From assembly GCA_902788785.1 (NCBI GenBank), contig CADALT010000031.1, positions 1-53,051 on the forward strand: 53,051 nucleotides of DNA. Reading direction: 5' to 3'. This document shows, in pieces, positions 23,801 to 31,760 of the stretch; position 1 is the stretch's first letter, and every line of letters starts with the position of its first letter. The notes below the pieces were generated by a model. That model did no database searches and was not told the DNA's origin. It saw only the letters and a list, made by a program, of their open reading frames with translations. The stretch comes from an uncultured Ruminococcus sp. (GTDB taxonomy: Bacteria; Bacillota; Clostridia; Oscillospirales; Ruminococcaceae). Position numbers and translations under genes: made by a program.

Positions 23801-23951
23801 GTATATCGGTAAAAAATATCTTGGAACCGCTTTTGAAAAAGACAAAATATACGATGTTCTCTCAATAGAAAAGGGCTGGTACAGGATAATGACTGAACTT
23901 GATGACGATTATCTTTTTCCGCCCGAGTGTTTTGAAATTGTTGAACAATAG
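23790..23951 (+). CDS. Cassette A partner, immunity-like SH3-fold protein
   Basis: 53 residues starting inside the cargo gene (11-bp overlap). The sequence MKVKYIGKKYLGTAFEKDKI then YDVLSIEKGWYRIM and DYLFPPECFEIVE is a small all-beta protein that I recall repeatedly next to phage-borne toxin domains. Its overlap with the cargo and the embedded promoter upstream suggest it is the immunity protein. This is inference. Confidence 0.65.
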   Translation: MKVKYIGKKYLGTAFEKDKIYDVLSIEKGWYRIMTELDDDYLFPPECFEIVEQ

Positions 23952-24045
23952 TTAATGACTGTCCTGAAAAGAATGATCATAAGATAAGAATAGGTGTTTT
24001 GAAGTAGAGAGCGTGCTGCTACACACCCTTTGGGTCAAAAGAAAT

Positions 24046-24154
24046 GCGGGAAGGGGCACACCCGCCAAAATACCGTCTCTTTGGGGACTGCTTTAGCGAT
24101 AAGGCGGTCCCTTTCAGATATCTCGACCGTCTGAATGATTCAGGCGGTCTTTTT
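24046..24154 (+). terminator. Hairpin series ending cassette A
   Basis: Three hairpins follow: GCGGG/CCCGC (24046-24065), GGGAC-type/GTCCC (24085-24112) and the terminator GACCGTCTGA/TCAGGCGGTC plus TTTTT (24125-24154). The last has the same ACCG(C/T)...GCGGT-T design as the terminators of cassettes B and C. Confidence 0.8.
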
Positions 24155-24190
24155 ATACAAAAAATACGGAGGTGTCAGTGAGTTGATAAC

Positions 24191-25879
24191 ATGAAAATAG
24201 AAAATACTACGGCTTACAAATATGCTGTATGGTGTGCAAATTCAGGCTCACCCAGAGTGCCGAAATATGTGCGCAAGCAGGCTGAGATATGGATCGGATA
24301 CGCTAGGGGCGAGGATGATGATATCTATGTGAGCATGACAAAATACGCACTGATACGCAAGATACTTATGCTCATGGTTCACCCCGACCTGAGATGTCCG
24401 ATGTATGAAGGTCTTGAGCCCTATGCATTGTTCTTCATAACGGCTATCTTCTGCACACTTCGCAAGGACGGCAGACGGCTTTATGAAACGGCTTTGCTGG
24501 AGATATGCCGAAAAAACTATAAGACATTTACCTCGGCGGTAATATTTATCATATTGATGCTGACAGAACCCGATTTTTCGAGGTTCTTTTCTGTTGCACC
24601 CGACTACAAGCTGTCGAGTGAGTTAAGGCTTGCCGCCAGGAAGATCATCAAGACCTCTCCTGCACTGGTGAGACATTTTAAGGTCACACGGGATATGATA
24701 ACCTGTAAGCTCAAAAACAGTGAATACACGCCCCTCGCCTACTCCACAGACAATATGGACGGCAGACTTGCCAATGCATACCTTGCCGACGAGGCAGGCG
24801 CTCTGGACACTTACCCTGTGGAAGCTATGAGGTCATCACAGATAACCCTGCTCAACAAGCTGGGTATAATCATATCGACCAAGTATCCCGAGGAAGAGAG
24901 CGTCTTCACAGATGAGGTCGATCTTGCAAAGAAGATACTCGACGGGCTCATAAAGGACCCTACAGTGTTCGCACTGCTCTATGAACCTGATGAAGAGATC
25001 ATTGCAAACTGGCAGACAGATATAAATGTCATCTTCCAGTCAAACCCCGTCGCTTGCCATAACAAGACGATCCTGGAAGCGATACTGAAGCTCAGAGTAA
25101 AAGCTATACTTTATGAAAACAAACGTGAAAACTTCCTTACAAAGCACTGTAATATACAGTACAAGGGTCTTGGAAGTGAGGGCTATATCGAAATAGACAA
25201 GCTTCGCAAATGCCGCATAAAAATACCCGACAGCTTCTGGAAAGGCAAACAGGTATATGTCGGCACGGACTTTGCTGAAAGCGACGACAATACGGGCGTT
25301 GCAATGGCTTGTCTCTGGGAAGATGTGCTGTACCTAAAAGTATGGGCATTCTATCCTGCGGGCAAGGAGGAGATCAAATCGACCAAAGAGCACGTCAACT
25401 ATAAAAAACTCCGCAAAAAAGGTCTTTGCTTTGCTACAGGCGATGAAGACAGCCTTATAGTTGACTATAACGAGATCGAACGCTTTATACAGTCTCTGCC
25501 CGAGAGATATGGTGTTGAACTTATCCAGCTCGGCTTTGACCGAAGGAACGCACTTGCTACGGTACAGCGACTTGAAGCTGCCGAAGACCCGATAGAGTGC
25601 GTGGAAGTAAGACAGCACAGCTCGGTGCTGTCACCGGTGGTCAAGCTGTTCAGGGAGTATGTGTATAAAGGTTTGGTCGCATATGACGAAGACAATCAGC
25701 TTTTTGAGATAAACGTGCAGAACTCCAGATGTACAAGAGATACTAATCTCAATCCCTATGTAAACAAGAAACGCAGCGCAGGCAAGGTCGATCTGGTGAT
25801 GGCAACGCTTGACGCTGTTTATCTTATCAACGAAAATGAGCTGTTGTCGCCGCCGAGCGATTTCGGCGTACAGACATGA
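24191..25879 (+). CDS. terL: Terminase large subunit
   Basis: 562 residues, normal length for an HK97-type large terminase. The ATPase half has a Walker A variant CRKNYKT (106-112) and Walker B LADEA (198-202). The nuclease half opens with VGTDFAESDD (Asp360) and has further acidic sites such as VDLVMATLDAV near the end. It drives DNA into the prohead and cuts concatemers. Separated from terS by cassette A and from the portal gene by a toxin-antitoxin-like module. Confidence 0.92.
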   Translation: MKIENTTAYKYAVWCANSGSPRVPKYVRKQAEIWIGYARGEDDDIYVSMTKYALIRKILMLMVHPDLRCPMYEGLEPYALFFITAIFCTLRKDGRRLYETALLEICRKNYKTFTSAVIFIILMLTEPDFSRFFSVAPDYKLSSELRLAARKIIKTSPALVRHFKVTRDMITCKLKNSEYTPLAYSTDNMDGRLANAYLADEAGALDTYPVEAMRSSQITLLNKLGIIISTKYPEEESVFTDEVDLAKKILDGLIKDPTVFALLYEPDEEIIANWQTDINVIFQSNPVACHNKTILEAILKLRVKAILYENKRENFLTKHCNIQYKGLGSEGYIEIDKLRKCRIKIPDSFWKGKQVYVGTDFAESDDNTGVAMACLWEDVLYLKVWAFYPAGKEEIKSTKEHVNYKKLRKKGLCFATGDEDSLIVDYNEIERFIQSLPERYGVELIQLGFDRRNALATVQRLEAAEDPIECVEVRQHSSVLSPVVKLFREYVYKGLVAYDEDNQLFEINVQNSRCTRDTNLNPYVNKKRSAGKVDLVMATLDAVYLINENELLSPPSDFGVQT

Positions 25880-25880
25880 A

Positions 25881-25909
25881 TTGACAAAACACGGTGCTTG
25901 TGTTATAAT
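25881..25909 (+). promoter_or_regulatory. Promoter of the small toxin gene
   Basis: TTGACA (25881-25886), 17 bp, TATAAT (25904-25909), starting one base after the terL stop codon region. Confidence 0.85.
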
Positions 25910-25996
25910 GTACGCATGAGTGCTGTACATACAGCGGCAAAACGTCAAAAAAAGACGTGGCGGTTCAATCTTTCCCTCGCAAGGGGGTGAGTTGCG

Positions 25997-26077
25997 ATGA
26001 CTATTCTTGAAGTACTTACTCTGATAAACGTGCTGATAGGCATAATAGGACTTGTCAACAATAACAAAAAGAAATAA
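25997..26077 (+). CDS. Type I toxin-like hydrophobic peptide
   Basis: 26 residues: MTILEVLTLINVLIGIIGLV followed by a polar NNNKKK tail. It has a strong ribosome binding site (AAGGGGGTG), its own consensus promoter with a structured leader of about 90 nt, and a terminator directly after the stop. Single-helix peptides with a basic end of this kind are the toxins of type I systems, including the holin-like group of Firmicutes. A convergent antisense RNA promoter (26179-26207) supports this. It would act at the membrane. Confidence 0.75.
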   Translation: MTILEVLTLINVLIGIIGLVNNNKKK

Positions 26078-26121
26078 CCGCCCCACTACCACATAGGACG
26101 GTTATTTAACAATAACAAAAA
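26057..26121. repeat. Direct repeats flanking a bidirectional terminator
   Basis: AACAATAACAAAAA occurs at 26057-26070 (within the toxin's last codons) and 26108-26121. Between them AAATAACCG/CGGTTATTT (26072-26080, 26099-26107) forms a symmetric stem that can terminate both strands. The layout resembles the par locus of plasmid pAD1, where repeats let antisense and toxin RNAs pair. Confidence 0.75.
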
Positions 26122-26207
26122 ACTATGAGGGAGAACCGCTGAGCCGCAAGGCTGTGCAGCACTCTCTTTATTGAGCTCATTATACCACACAACAGAATAA
26201 ATGTCAA
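26068..26207 (-). ncRNA. Antisense RNA of the toxin module (with promoter)
   Basis: On the minus strand TTGACA (26202-26207), 17 bp, TATAAT (26179-26184) starts a transcript of about 100 nt near 26172 that runs into the shared terminator and is complementary to the 3' end of the toxin mRNA, including one direct repeat. It contains a further hairpin around 26135-26160. Confidence 0.75.
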
Positions 26208-26252
26208 GCGTTTCGTTTTTACGGGGCGCTTTTTTATTTGGAGGTGATAACA

Positions 26253-27821
26253 ATGTCGATATTCAAGAGAAAGGCAAAACTCGAAAAACGTGACGATAAT
26301 GTGGGATTTCGTCCCGATGATCCTGCTGCTGACCTTGCGAGAGCATTCGGCGTAGAAACTACGAAGATAGATTTCGACAAAGCAATGCAGCTGCCGCCTA
26401 TATCGGCAAGCATAGATTTTATAAGCTCCATATGTGCAAGAGTTCCCATAAAGCTCTATCGTGAAACTTCCGATAAAGAAGGCAATCACACCGAAGAAGT
26501 CTCAAAAGACCGCAGGATCGAACTTCTCAATGGTTCTACGGGTGACTCCCTCAATGCATATCAGATGAAGAAAGCCTGGGTAACGGATTATTTCGGGCAT
26601 GGGCAGGGCTATATCTACATAGACAAGATGTGGTCAGGCTGGAGATCGCTGAGATATGTCGAACAGAAGAATATATCCATCAACATCAGCACCGACCCGA
26701 TCTTCAAGGATGCTGATATTTTTATAGCCGACAGAAGGTACTATTACTGGGATTTCTTGAGGTTGTGCCGTAATACATCAAACGGATTCAAGGGCAAAAG
26801 CATCATTGACACTAACGGCGAGCTGTTAGCGCTTATGTATGATACAATGAAATTTGAGAAAATGCTCATGGATACGGGCGGCAATAAGAAAGGGTTCCTT
26901 AAAGCGGCAAGCAAACTGACAGATAAAGCAATGCAGGACATCAAACGTGCCTGGAGAGAGCTGTACAGCCGGCGCAGCAACAATGTAATGGTGCTCAATA
27001 ACGGTCTTGATTACAAAGAGACCTCTGCCACATCTACGGAAATGCAGCTCAACGAGAATAAGCTGACCAATAACGATGCACTTACAATGATCTTCCTGCT
27101 TTCGGCTAAGGCTTTGCAGGGCGCAAGTGATGATGATATCGTGTCGGCGGTAAAAACTGCGGTCATACCTATAATCGAGCAGATGGAGCAGGCTTTCAAT
27201 GAGGGTATGCTGCTGGAGGACGAAAAGAACTCAATGTACTGGGCTTGCGATACCTCAGCACTGGAGAGAGGCGACATACTTAAACGCTTCCAGGCATACA
27301 AGCTGGCTATCGAGGGCAACTTCATGCAGGCTGACGAGATACGCTACAAGGAAGATATGCCCGCACTGGGACTGAACTGGATAAGGCTCGGTCTTGATGA
27401 TGTACTCTATGACCCGAAGTCAAAGACCATATACACACCGAATACCAATGCGTCCGTCAAGGTGGGCGAGGGCGGTATTGCGGTGAGTGATGAACTGCGG
27501 TACAACGAAAATCACGATGACAGAGGGCGGTTCACGTTCGGGGAAAGCGGGGGAGGTTCGGGGGAAACAGGTACAGGCAAAAGTGACTTGACAAATGAGT
27601 TAAAAGATGTTAGACTTGATTCAAACGGGAAGCCGTTTAAATACTCCACTATTAAGCTACCTAAGAAAGAATATGCTAACGTAATGGACGAGATAGGCAG
27701 AAACTGGAACTCAAAATATGAGGGAAAGGAAATGTGCAGATTAAAGTTCACTAATAAAACATATTACTTTGAAAACAGGGGCATCGGAGATTATAACATT
27801 TATCATGTTGAGAAAGGCTGA
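26253..27821 (+). CDS. Portal protein with C-terminal cargo extension (cassette B)
   Basis: 522 residues. Residues 1 to about 405 form an HK97-type portal (phage_portal family; PISASIDFISSICARVPIKLY, and the wing/stem region LTNNDALTMIFLLSAKALQG). Portal proteins form the dodecameric DNA gate of the capsid. The extension is unusual: the linker RYNENHDDRGRFTFG (416-430), Gly/Ser/Thr residues to 445, then a compact AT-rich domain (446-522) ending IGDYNIYHVEKG. The same linker occurs in cassettes A and C. Start ATG 26253 has TGGAGGTG. The cargo would be present up to twelve times per virion if not removed. Confidence 0.9.
   Translation: MSIFKRKAKLEKRDDNVGFRPDDPAADLARAFGVETTKIDFDKAMQLPPISASIDFISSICARVPIKLYRETSDKEGNHTEEVSKDRRIELLNGSTGDSLNAYQMKKAWVTDYFGHGQGYIYIDKMWSGWRSLRYVEQKNISINISTDPIFKDADIFIADRRYYYWDFLRLCRNTSNGFKGKSIIDTNGELLALMYDTMKFEKMLMDTGGNKKGFLKAASKLTDKAMQDIKRAWRELYSRRSNNVMVLNNGLDYKETSATSTEMQLNENKLTNNDALTMIFLLSAKALQGASDDDIVSAVKTAVIPIIEQMEQAFNEGMLLEDEKNSMYWACDTSALERGDILKRFQAYKLAIEGNFMQADEIRYKEDMPALGLNWIRLGLDDVLYDPKSKTIYTPNTNASVKVGEGGIAVSDELRYNENHDDRGRFTFGESGGGSGETGTGKSDLTNELKDVRLDSNGKPFKYSTIKLPKKEYANVMDEIGRNWNSKYEGKEMCRLKFTNKTYYFENRGIGDYNIYHVEKG
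27588..27616 (+). promoter_or_regulatory. Promoter embedded at the start of the portal cargo
   Basis: TTGACA (27588-27593), 17 bp, TAGACT (27611-27616), inside codons for DLTNELKDVRLD immediately after the linker. The -10 is weaker than in cassettes A and C. Confidence 0.65.
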
Positions 27822-27826
27822 TAGAT

Positions 27827-28042
27827 ATGGACGAGAAACTTTTGAAAGAATTAAGAGAATGCTTAGAAGATGTTTCTGACAGCTATGATGATTTTGTTGA
27901 GGGCGGAATAATGACAGCAAAGAATCATGTAGGATATGCTGAAAAGTTGATCGCACATATCAAGGCAAACCCTAACGAAACAACCTCCGATATAATCAAA
28001 TATGAAACCGAAGAACTGCTAGGTATCAAACCGCTGATATGA
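27827..28042 (+). CDS. Cassette B partner, immunity-like protein
   Basis: 71 residues, starting 5 bp after the portal stop. An acidic helical protein (LLKELRECLEDVSDSYDDFVEGG, then AEKLIAHIKANPNETTSDII). Not recognised by family. Its position matches the partners of cassettes A and C. The stop codon lies inside a hairpin AAACCGCT/AGCGGTTT (28028-28049). Confidence 0.6.
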   Translation: MDEKLLKELRECLEDVSDSYDDFVEGGIMTAKNHVGYAEKLIAHIKANPNETTSDIIKYETEELLGIKPLI

Positions 28043-28053
28043 GCGGTTTGATT

Positions 28054-28161
28054 ATGCCGAAAGCAGAAGGAAAACCTTTCTGTGCAATAGCTTTCACAGA
28101 TAAAACAATTCATTTTTCAAAAGACGGAGCACACATTGTTCCGGCGTATCCAAAGGAGTGA
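28054..28161 (+). CDS. 35-residue orphan cargo fragment
   Basis: The ATGCCG start lies in the recurrent junction that follows cassette hairpins, and the peptide ends FTDKTIHFSKDGAHIVPAYPKE, like the last strands of a cut-off domain. It has no clear ribosome binding site. It is followed at 4 bp by a small beta protein gene with its own AAGGAG. This looks like the leftover 3' end of an earlier cargo in front of its immunity gene, as seen in polymorphic toxin loci. Confidence 0.45.
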   Translation: MPKAEGKPFCAIAFTDKTIHFSKDGAHIVPAYPKE

Positions 28162-28165
28162 TAAT

Positions 28166-28375
28166 GTGACAGCCAAAGCAAAACTGTTAAAATCAGCATA
28201 TGGACATACAGTTGAATTCACCGATGCCAATGGTATAAAGAGAAAAGCAAAAGTTGATCTGTACACACCGGCAGATGATGGAGAAAACGGATTAGCCTCT
28301 ATTTCTGTTGATGATGGTATCGTTCCGAACTGGCTTTACGAAACAGACGTACATGACCTAAAAATACTCGACTGA
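28166..28375 (+). CDS. Orphan immunity-like small beta protein
   Basis: 69 residues from the GTG at 28166 (AAGGAG 9 bp upstream; the ATG at 28164 runs straight into a stop). Sequence AKLLKSAYGHTVEFTDANGIKRKAKVDLY (in two strands) then SISVDDGIVPNWLYETDVHDLKIL, mostly beta. Its placement after a truncated cargo end suggests an orphan immunity gene. Function unproven. Confidence 0.6.
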   Translation: MTAKAKLLKSAYGHTVEFTDANGIKRKAKVDLYTPADDGENGLASISVDDGIVPNWLYETDVHDLKILD

Positions 28376-28402
28376 CCGCCCTCACCTGAGAGCGGTTTTA
28401 TT
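28375..28402 (+). terminator. Cassette terminator B2
   Basis: ACCGCCCTCACCTGAGAGCGGT plus TTT starts at the A of the upstream stop codon; nearly the same hairpin follows cassette C at 34168. Confidence 0.85.
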
Positions 28403-28431
28403 ATACTCAAAAACAGAAAGGAACTGATGAT

Positions 28432-28680
28432 ATGACAGACTGGAAAACCAGACTTGCGGACGAGTACCGCCAGACAAAAGAGCGCTACGAAAAACTCAAA
28501 GCGTATAACAACAAATGCGAAGTAGATGAACACCTTGCCGCCTGCCGCCCGATATCTGATATTGAGGAAGCTCGCAGAAAAGACGTTGACTCTATTTTCA
28601 GGAGAGAACAGCAGAAAATCATGGGGCAGTATCTGCATATGCTCGAACTTCGTATGGAGCTTCATGGTATAACAATATGA
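28432..28680 (+). CDS. Small phage protein, crAss001_48-related type
   Basis: 82 residues, helical and charged (KTRLADEYRQTKERYEKLKAYN ... QQKIMGQYLHMLELRMELHGI). The N-terminal RLADEYRQTKERYEKL and C-terminal YLHMLELRMEL fit the small family named after crAssphage crAss001 gp48 that recurs in unrelated phages. Role unknown. It lies between two cassette-type terminators. Confidence 0.65.
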   Translation: MTDWKTRLADEYRQTKERYEKLKAYNNKCEVDEHLAACRPISDIEEARRKDVDSIFRREQQKIMGQYLHMLELRMELHGITI

Positions 28681-28708
28681 CCGCTTAACTAAGTTAGGCG
28701 GTTTTTTC
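28680..28708 (+). terminator. Cassette terminator B3
   Basis: ACCGCTTAACT/AGTTAGGCGGT plus TTTTTT begins at the stop codon. It matches the minus-strand terminator at 2218-2246 outside the prophage almost base for base. Confidence 0.88.
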
Positions 28709-28730
28709 ATGCCCATTCGGAGGTGATAAA

Positions 28731-28982
28731 ATGGACAGCTACAAATTTCCGCTGTACTTGTGTGACCACACAAAGAATACCGAATGCCCTAAAACATCGT
28801 GCAAGTATAACCCGGATGCCAAATTCGGGGAATGCACCAACACCATAAAGAAAGAGTTCGCCAAACTCGATGAAAACGGTGAGCCAATAGTTGCATACAC
28901 CAACATGGAAGAGGTCATGGCTGAATTCAATGCGCTTGAACACACTGCTTTTTTCATACCAAAATCACGAAAGGAGTGGTAA
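28731..28982 (+). CDS. Cys-rich small phage protein
   Basis: 83 residues after GGAGGTG. CDHTKNTECPKTSCKYNPDA and a later Cys (GECTNT) could bind zinc. The C-terminus (LDENGEPIVAYTNMEEVMAEF) is helical. This type of protein is frequent in phages of gut Firmicutes, often near head genes, but its role is unknown. Confidence 0.65.
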   Translation: MDSYKFPLYLCDHTKNTECPKTSCKYNPDAKFGECTNTIKKEFAKLDENGEPIVAYTNMEEVMAEFNALEHTAFFIPKSRKEW

Positions 28983-28983
28983 T

Positions 28984-29493
28984 GTGAAGATAGAGATACG
29001 GTCCGACAGCGTAAATCTTTCGGGCTATGTGAACGCCGTGGAAAGGCGCTCGGCGGTGCTGCCGCAGAGCGTTTGCCGAACTGCCCCGGGAGATTTTGCC
29101 GAGGTCATACGTTCGGGTACTTTTGCAGAGAGCCTGAGACGCAACGCTCATGTAGATCTGAGGTTCAATCATGAACGCACTATCGACACAGCTGTTGAAT
29201 TGCGTGAAGACAATATCGGACTTCATGCCGAAGCAACAATTTCCGATATGGAAATAGTCAATGCTGCAAGGGGCGGCAAACTCACAGGCTGGAGCTTCGG
29301 CTTCACGAACCCCAAAGAAGAATGGAGCGAGCCTGATGACAAGGGCGACGGCAATGCGACAGAATATGAGTACAGGCAGAATGAGGAAGAAAACACGGTG
29401 GAAGATAAAACCGTAATAAACACGAATACGATCAGGCAGGCGGAGCTTGACTTGATAAAACTGAGAGGAGTAAAAACTTATGACAAAGCTTAA
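28984..29493 (+). CDS. HK97-type prohead protease
   Basis: 169 residues from the GTG at 28984 (AAGGAG upstream; the ATG at 28982 is followed by a stop). Catalytic His63 in RFNHERT and Ser104 in LTGWSFGF identify the herpesvirus-like (U35/S78) capsid protease. It processes the major capsid protein's delta domain during maturation. Overlaps the capsid gene by 14 bp. Whether it also cuts the cargo linkers is an open question raised by the cassettes. Confidence 0.92.
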   Translation: MKIEIRSDSVNLSGYVNAVERRSAVLPQSVCRTAPGDFAEVIRSGTFAESLRRNAHVDLRFNHERTIDTAVELREDNIGLHAEATISDMEIVNAARGGKLTGWSFGFTNPKEEWSEPDDKGDGNATEYEYRQNEEENTVEDKTVINTNTIRQAELDLIKLRGVKTYDKA

Positions 29494-30652
29494 AGCACTT
29501 ATCGAAAAGAGAAATCAGCTCGTGGCAGCAATGCAGGCACTGGTCGATGCTGCCAACACCGAGACCAGAGCGTTCACCAACGAGGAACTGGCAGACTTCG
29601 AGCAGAAAAAGGCAGAAGTCGCAGACCTGGACAAGACCATTGCAGCTATGGATGAAATGAGAGCTATCGAGGACACAGGTAAACAGCAGCCCAAGACACA
29701 GGAAAAGGGTGACACAAAGGAGCAGCTGGAATACAGAGTCTTCGATAGCTATCTGAGAGGAAGACTTGAAGTCAGAGATGACCCCGATCCTGCACCTGCG
29801 GATACCGCAGTCAATATGACAAAGGGTGAGAACGGTGCCGTTATACCTACTACGATCATACACAAGATCATCGACAAGGTATATAATATCAGCCCTATCT
29901 TTGCTATGGCAACACGCTACAACATGGGCGGCACTATAACAATTCCCTACTACGATGACAGTGAAGCAGATATCACAATGGATTATCAGGAGGAATTTGT
30001 CGAGCTCGAGAGCAAGGTCGGTTCTATCAAGAACATTTCCCTCGGCGGCTTCCTGGCAGGTGTACTCACAGTCATTTCAAAGTCCCTGCTGAACAATTCC
30101 AACTTTGACCTTGTGGGATTTGTTATCAATAAGATGGCGCAGAACATCGCTAAGTGGATAGAAAAGGAGCTTATCAACGGCACTGAGGGCAAGATCACAG
30201 GTCTGTCCACCCTTACAGCAGGCGTTACAGCTACATCTGCAACTGCTGTTACTTCCGATGAGCTTATAGATCTTCAGGAAGAGATCCCCGATGTTTATCA
30301 GACCGATGCCGTGTGGGTAATGTCCAAGAAGACCAGAACTGCTATCCGCAAGCTGAAAGACGGTCAGAACAACTACCTGCTTAACCGTGACTTCAACGCT
30401 CGCTGGGGCTATACTCTGCTGGGCAAGGAGGTCTATGTATCGGACAATATGCCTGATATGGCAGCAGGCAAGAGAGCTATACTTTACGGCGATTTCTCTG
30501 GACTGGCTGTAAAGATGACCGAGAACTGGGAGATCAATATCCTGCGTGAGAAGTTTGCGACTCAGCACGCACTGGGTGTATATGCATATCTGGAGATGGA
30601 TTCTAAGATCGAGAACGCCCAGAAGCTCACAGCTCTTGCTATGAAGGCGTAA
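29480..30652 (+). CDS. Major capsid protein, HK97 family
   Basis: 390 residues. Residues 1-100 are a charged coiled-coil delta domain acting as an internal scaffold, probably cleaved off. The rest is the HK97 fold: VIPTTIIHKIIDKVYNISPI, the beta-hinge region GGTITIPYYDDSEADITM, and LLGKEVYVSDNMPDMAAGKR. Its place after the protease is canonical. Confidence 0.95.
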   Translation: MTKLKALIEKRNQLVAAMQALVDAANTETRAFTNEELADFEQKKAEVADLDKTIAAMDEMRAIEDTGKQQPKTQEKGDTKEQLEYRVFDSYLRGRLEVRDDPDPAPADTAVNMTKGENGAVIPTTIIHKIIDKVYNISPIFAMATRYNMGGTITIPYYDDSEADITMDYQEEFVELESKVGSIKNISLGGFLAGVLTVISKSLLNNSNFDLVGFVINKMAQNIAKWIEKELINGTEGKITGLSTLTAGVTATSATAVTSDELIDLQEEIPDVYQTDAVWVMSKKTRTAIRKLKDGQNNYLLNRDFNARWGYTLLGKEVYVSDNMPDMAAGKRAILYGDFSGLAVKMTENWEINILREKFATQHALGVYAYLEMDSKIENAQKLTALAMKA

Positions 30653-30658
30653 GCAGAT

Positions 30659-30964
30659 ATGTACAGCACTAAGGTGAGTGAGGTCACTCTCGCAGAGCTG
30701 GCTGAATTTTGCCGAATAGACGACCTTGACGAGCAGGACACACAGCACATTACCCGTGCCATGTCCATCGTCAGGGCGTTTATACGCTCGTACACGGGGC
30801 TGACCGATGAGGAGATAGACGAACATGAGGATATCACATGGGCTTATATGGTCCTTGTGCGTGACAACTATGATAACCGCAGCTTGCAGGAAAATGCAGC
30901 GGTGAAGACCAACCGCACAGTAAGTGTGATCCTTGACCAGTACAACAACCATTTACTGAGGTGA
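30659..30964 (+). CDS. Head-tail connector (gp6-like)
   Basis: 101 helical residues (TLAELAEFCRIDDLDEQDTQ, SIVRAFIRSYTGLTDEEIDE, YMVLVRDNYDNRS) matching phage gp6/gp15-like connector proteins that sit under the portal ring. Overlaps the next gene's start. Confidence 0.85.
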   Translation: MYSTKVSEVTLAELAEFCRIDDLDEQDTQHITRAMSIVRAFIRSYTGLTDEEIDEHEDITWAYMVLVRDNYDNRSLQENAAVKTNRTVSVILDQYNNHLLR

Positions 30965-30969
30965 CCGTT

Positions 30970-31305
30970 ATGATGAACGACCCGGGAAGAATGCGCTATA
31001 AACTGACTATACAGGAGCTTATGGTAACACCCGATGAAAAGGAAGAACAGATAGAGATCTGGAACGATATGCTTACAGTGCACTGTGCTGTATCACAGTT
31101 CACAGGAACAGAAAAGTTTCAGGCAAGGCAGGAGATCACCGAGAGCGATGTAACATTCACAATAAGGTGGTCAAAGAACCTGTCATGCATCAATGAACAG
31201 GACTTCCGTATTTTCTTTAAGGGTGAGATATACGATATACTGTTCATCAATGACCCCGGGCTTATGCATGAAAAGCTTATGATTTCAGCTAAAAAGAGGG
31301 TGTGA
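30970..31305 (+). CDS. Head closure protein (head-tail adaptor)
   Basis: 111 residues from ATG 30970 (GTG 30961 also in frame). MRYKLTIQELMVTPDEKEEQ ... MLTVHCAVSQFTGTEKFQARQ and the strand FFKGEIYDILFINDPG match the SPP1 gp16-like head-tail joining family. It seals the DNA exit channel. Confidence 0.87.
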   Translation: MMNDPGRMRYKLTIQELMVTPDEKEEQIEIWNDMLTVHCAVSQFTGTEKFQARQEITESDVTFTIRWSKNLSCINEQDFRIFFKGEIYDILFINDPGLMHEKLMISAKKRV

Positions 31306-31307
31306 CT

Positions 31308-31760
31308 ATGGCTTACAATGAGCTTAAAGCTGATATATCGGGGCTGCTGAATGAGCTTGAAAAGTATTCAACAGAAGTCATGAACGACATCGACAAAGAA
31401 GCCAACAGGATAGCGAATCGTGCCAAGAACGAGCTGAAACGAACCTCGCCTTACCGCCCCCACAATAAGCCGAGCGAAGGCGGAGAGCACTACCGTGACA
31501 GCTGGAAGAAAAAGCAGTCAAAACATCGTTCACAGTTTTCGCAGACCGACAGCATACAGTTGCTTTCAAAGACCAAACCGAGACTGACACATCTTCTCGA
31601 GAACGGTCACAGAGTGGTGCTGCCTGCCGGCAAGAAATTCAAGAGACAGGATGCAAAACGCTATGTTGAGGCTATCAAGCATATCCAACCCGTGCAGGAA
31701 GAGGTCAACAATGCTGTGATAGCTGCTGTTGATAACATACTCAGGAGGCATGGAAAATGA
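31308..31760 (+). CDS. HK97 gp10-like tail completion protein
   Basis: 150 residues from ATG 31308, seven bases after AGAGGG. The pattern LLNELEKYSTEVMNDIDKEANRIANRAKNELKR and TSPYRPHNKPSEGGEHYRDSW with KPRLTHLLENGH is that of HK97 gp10/minor tail completion proteins. It joins tail tube to head. Confidence 0.87.
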   Translation: MAYNELKADISGLLNELEKYSTEVMNDIDKEANRIANRAKNELKRTSPYRPHNKPSEGGEHYRDSWKKKQSKHRSQFSQTDSIQLLSKTKPRLTHLLENGHRVVLPAGKKFKRQDAKRYVEAIKHIQPVQEEVNNAVIAAVDNILRRHGK

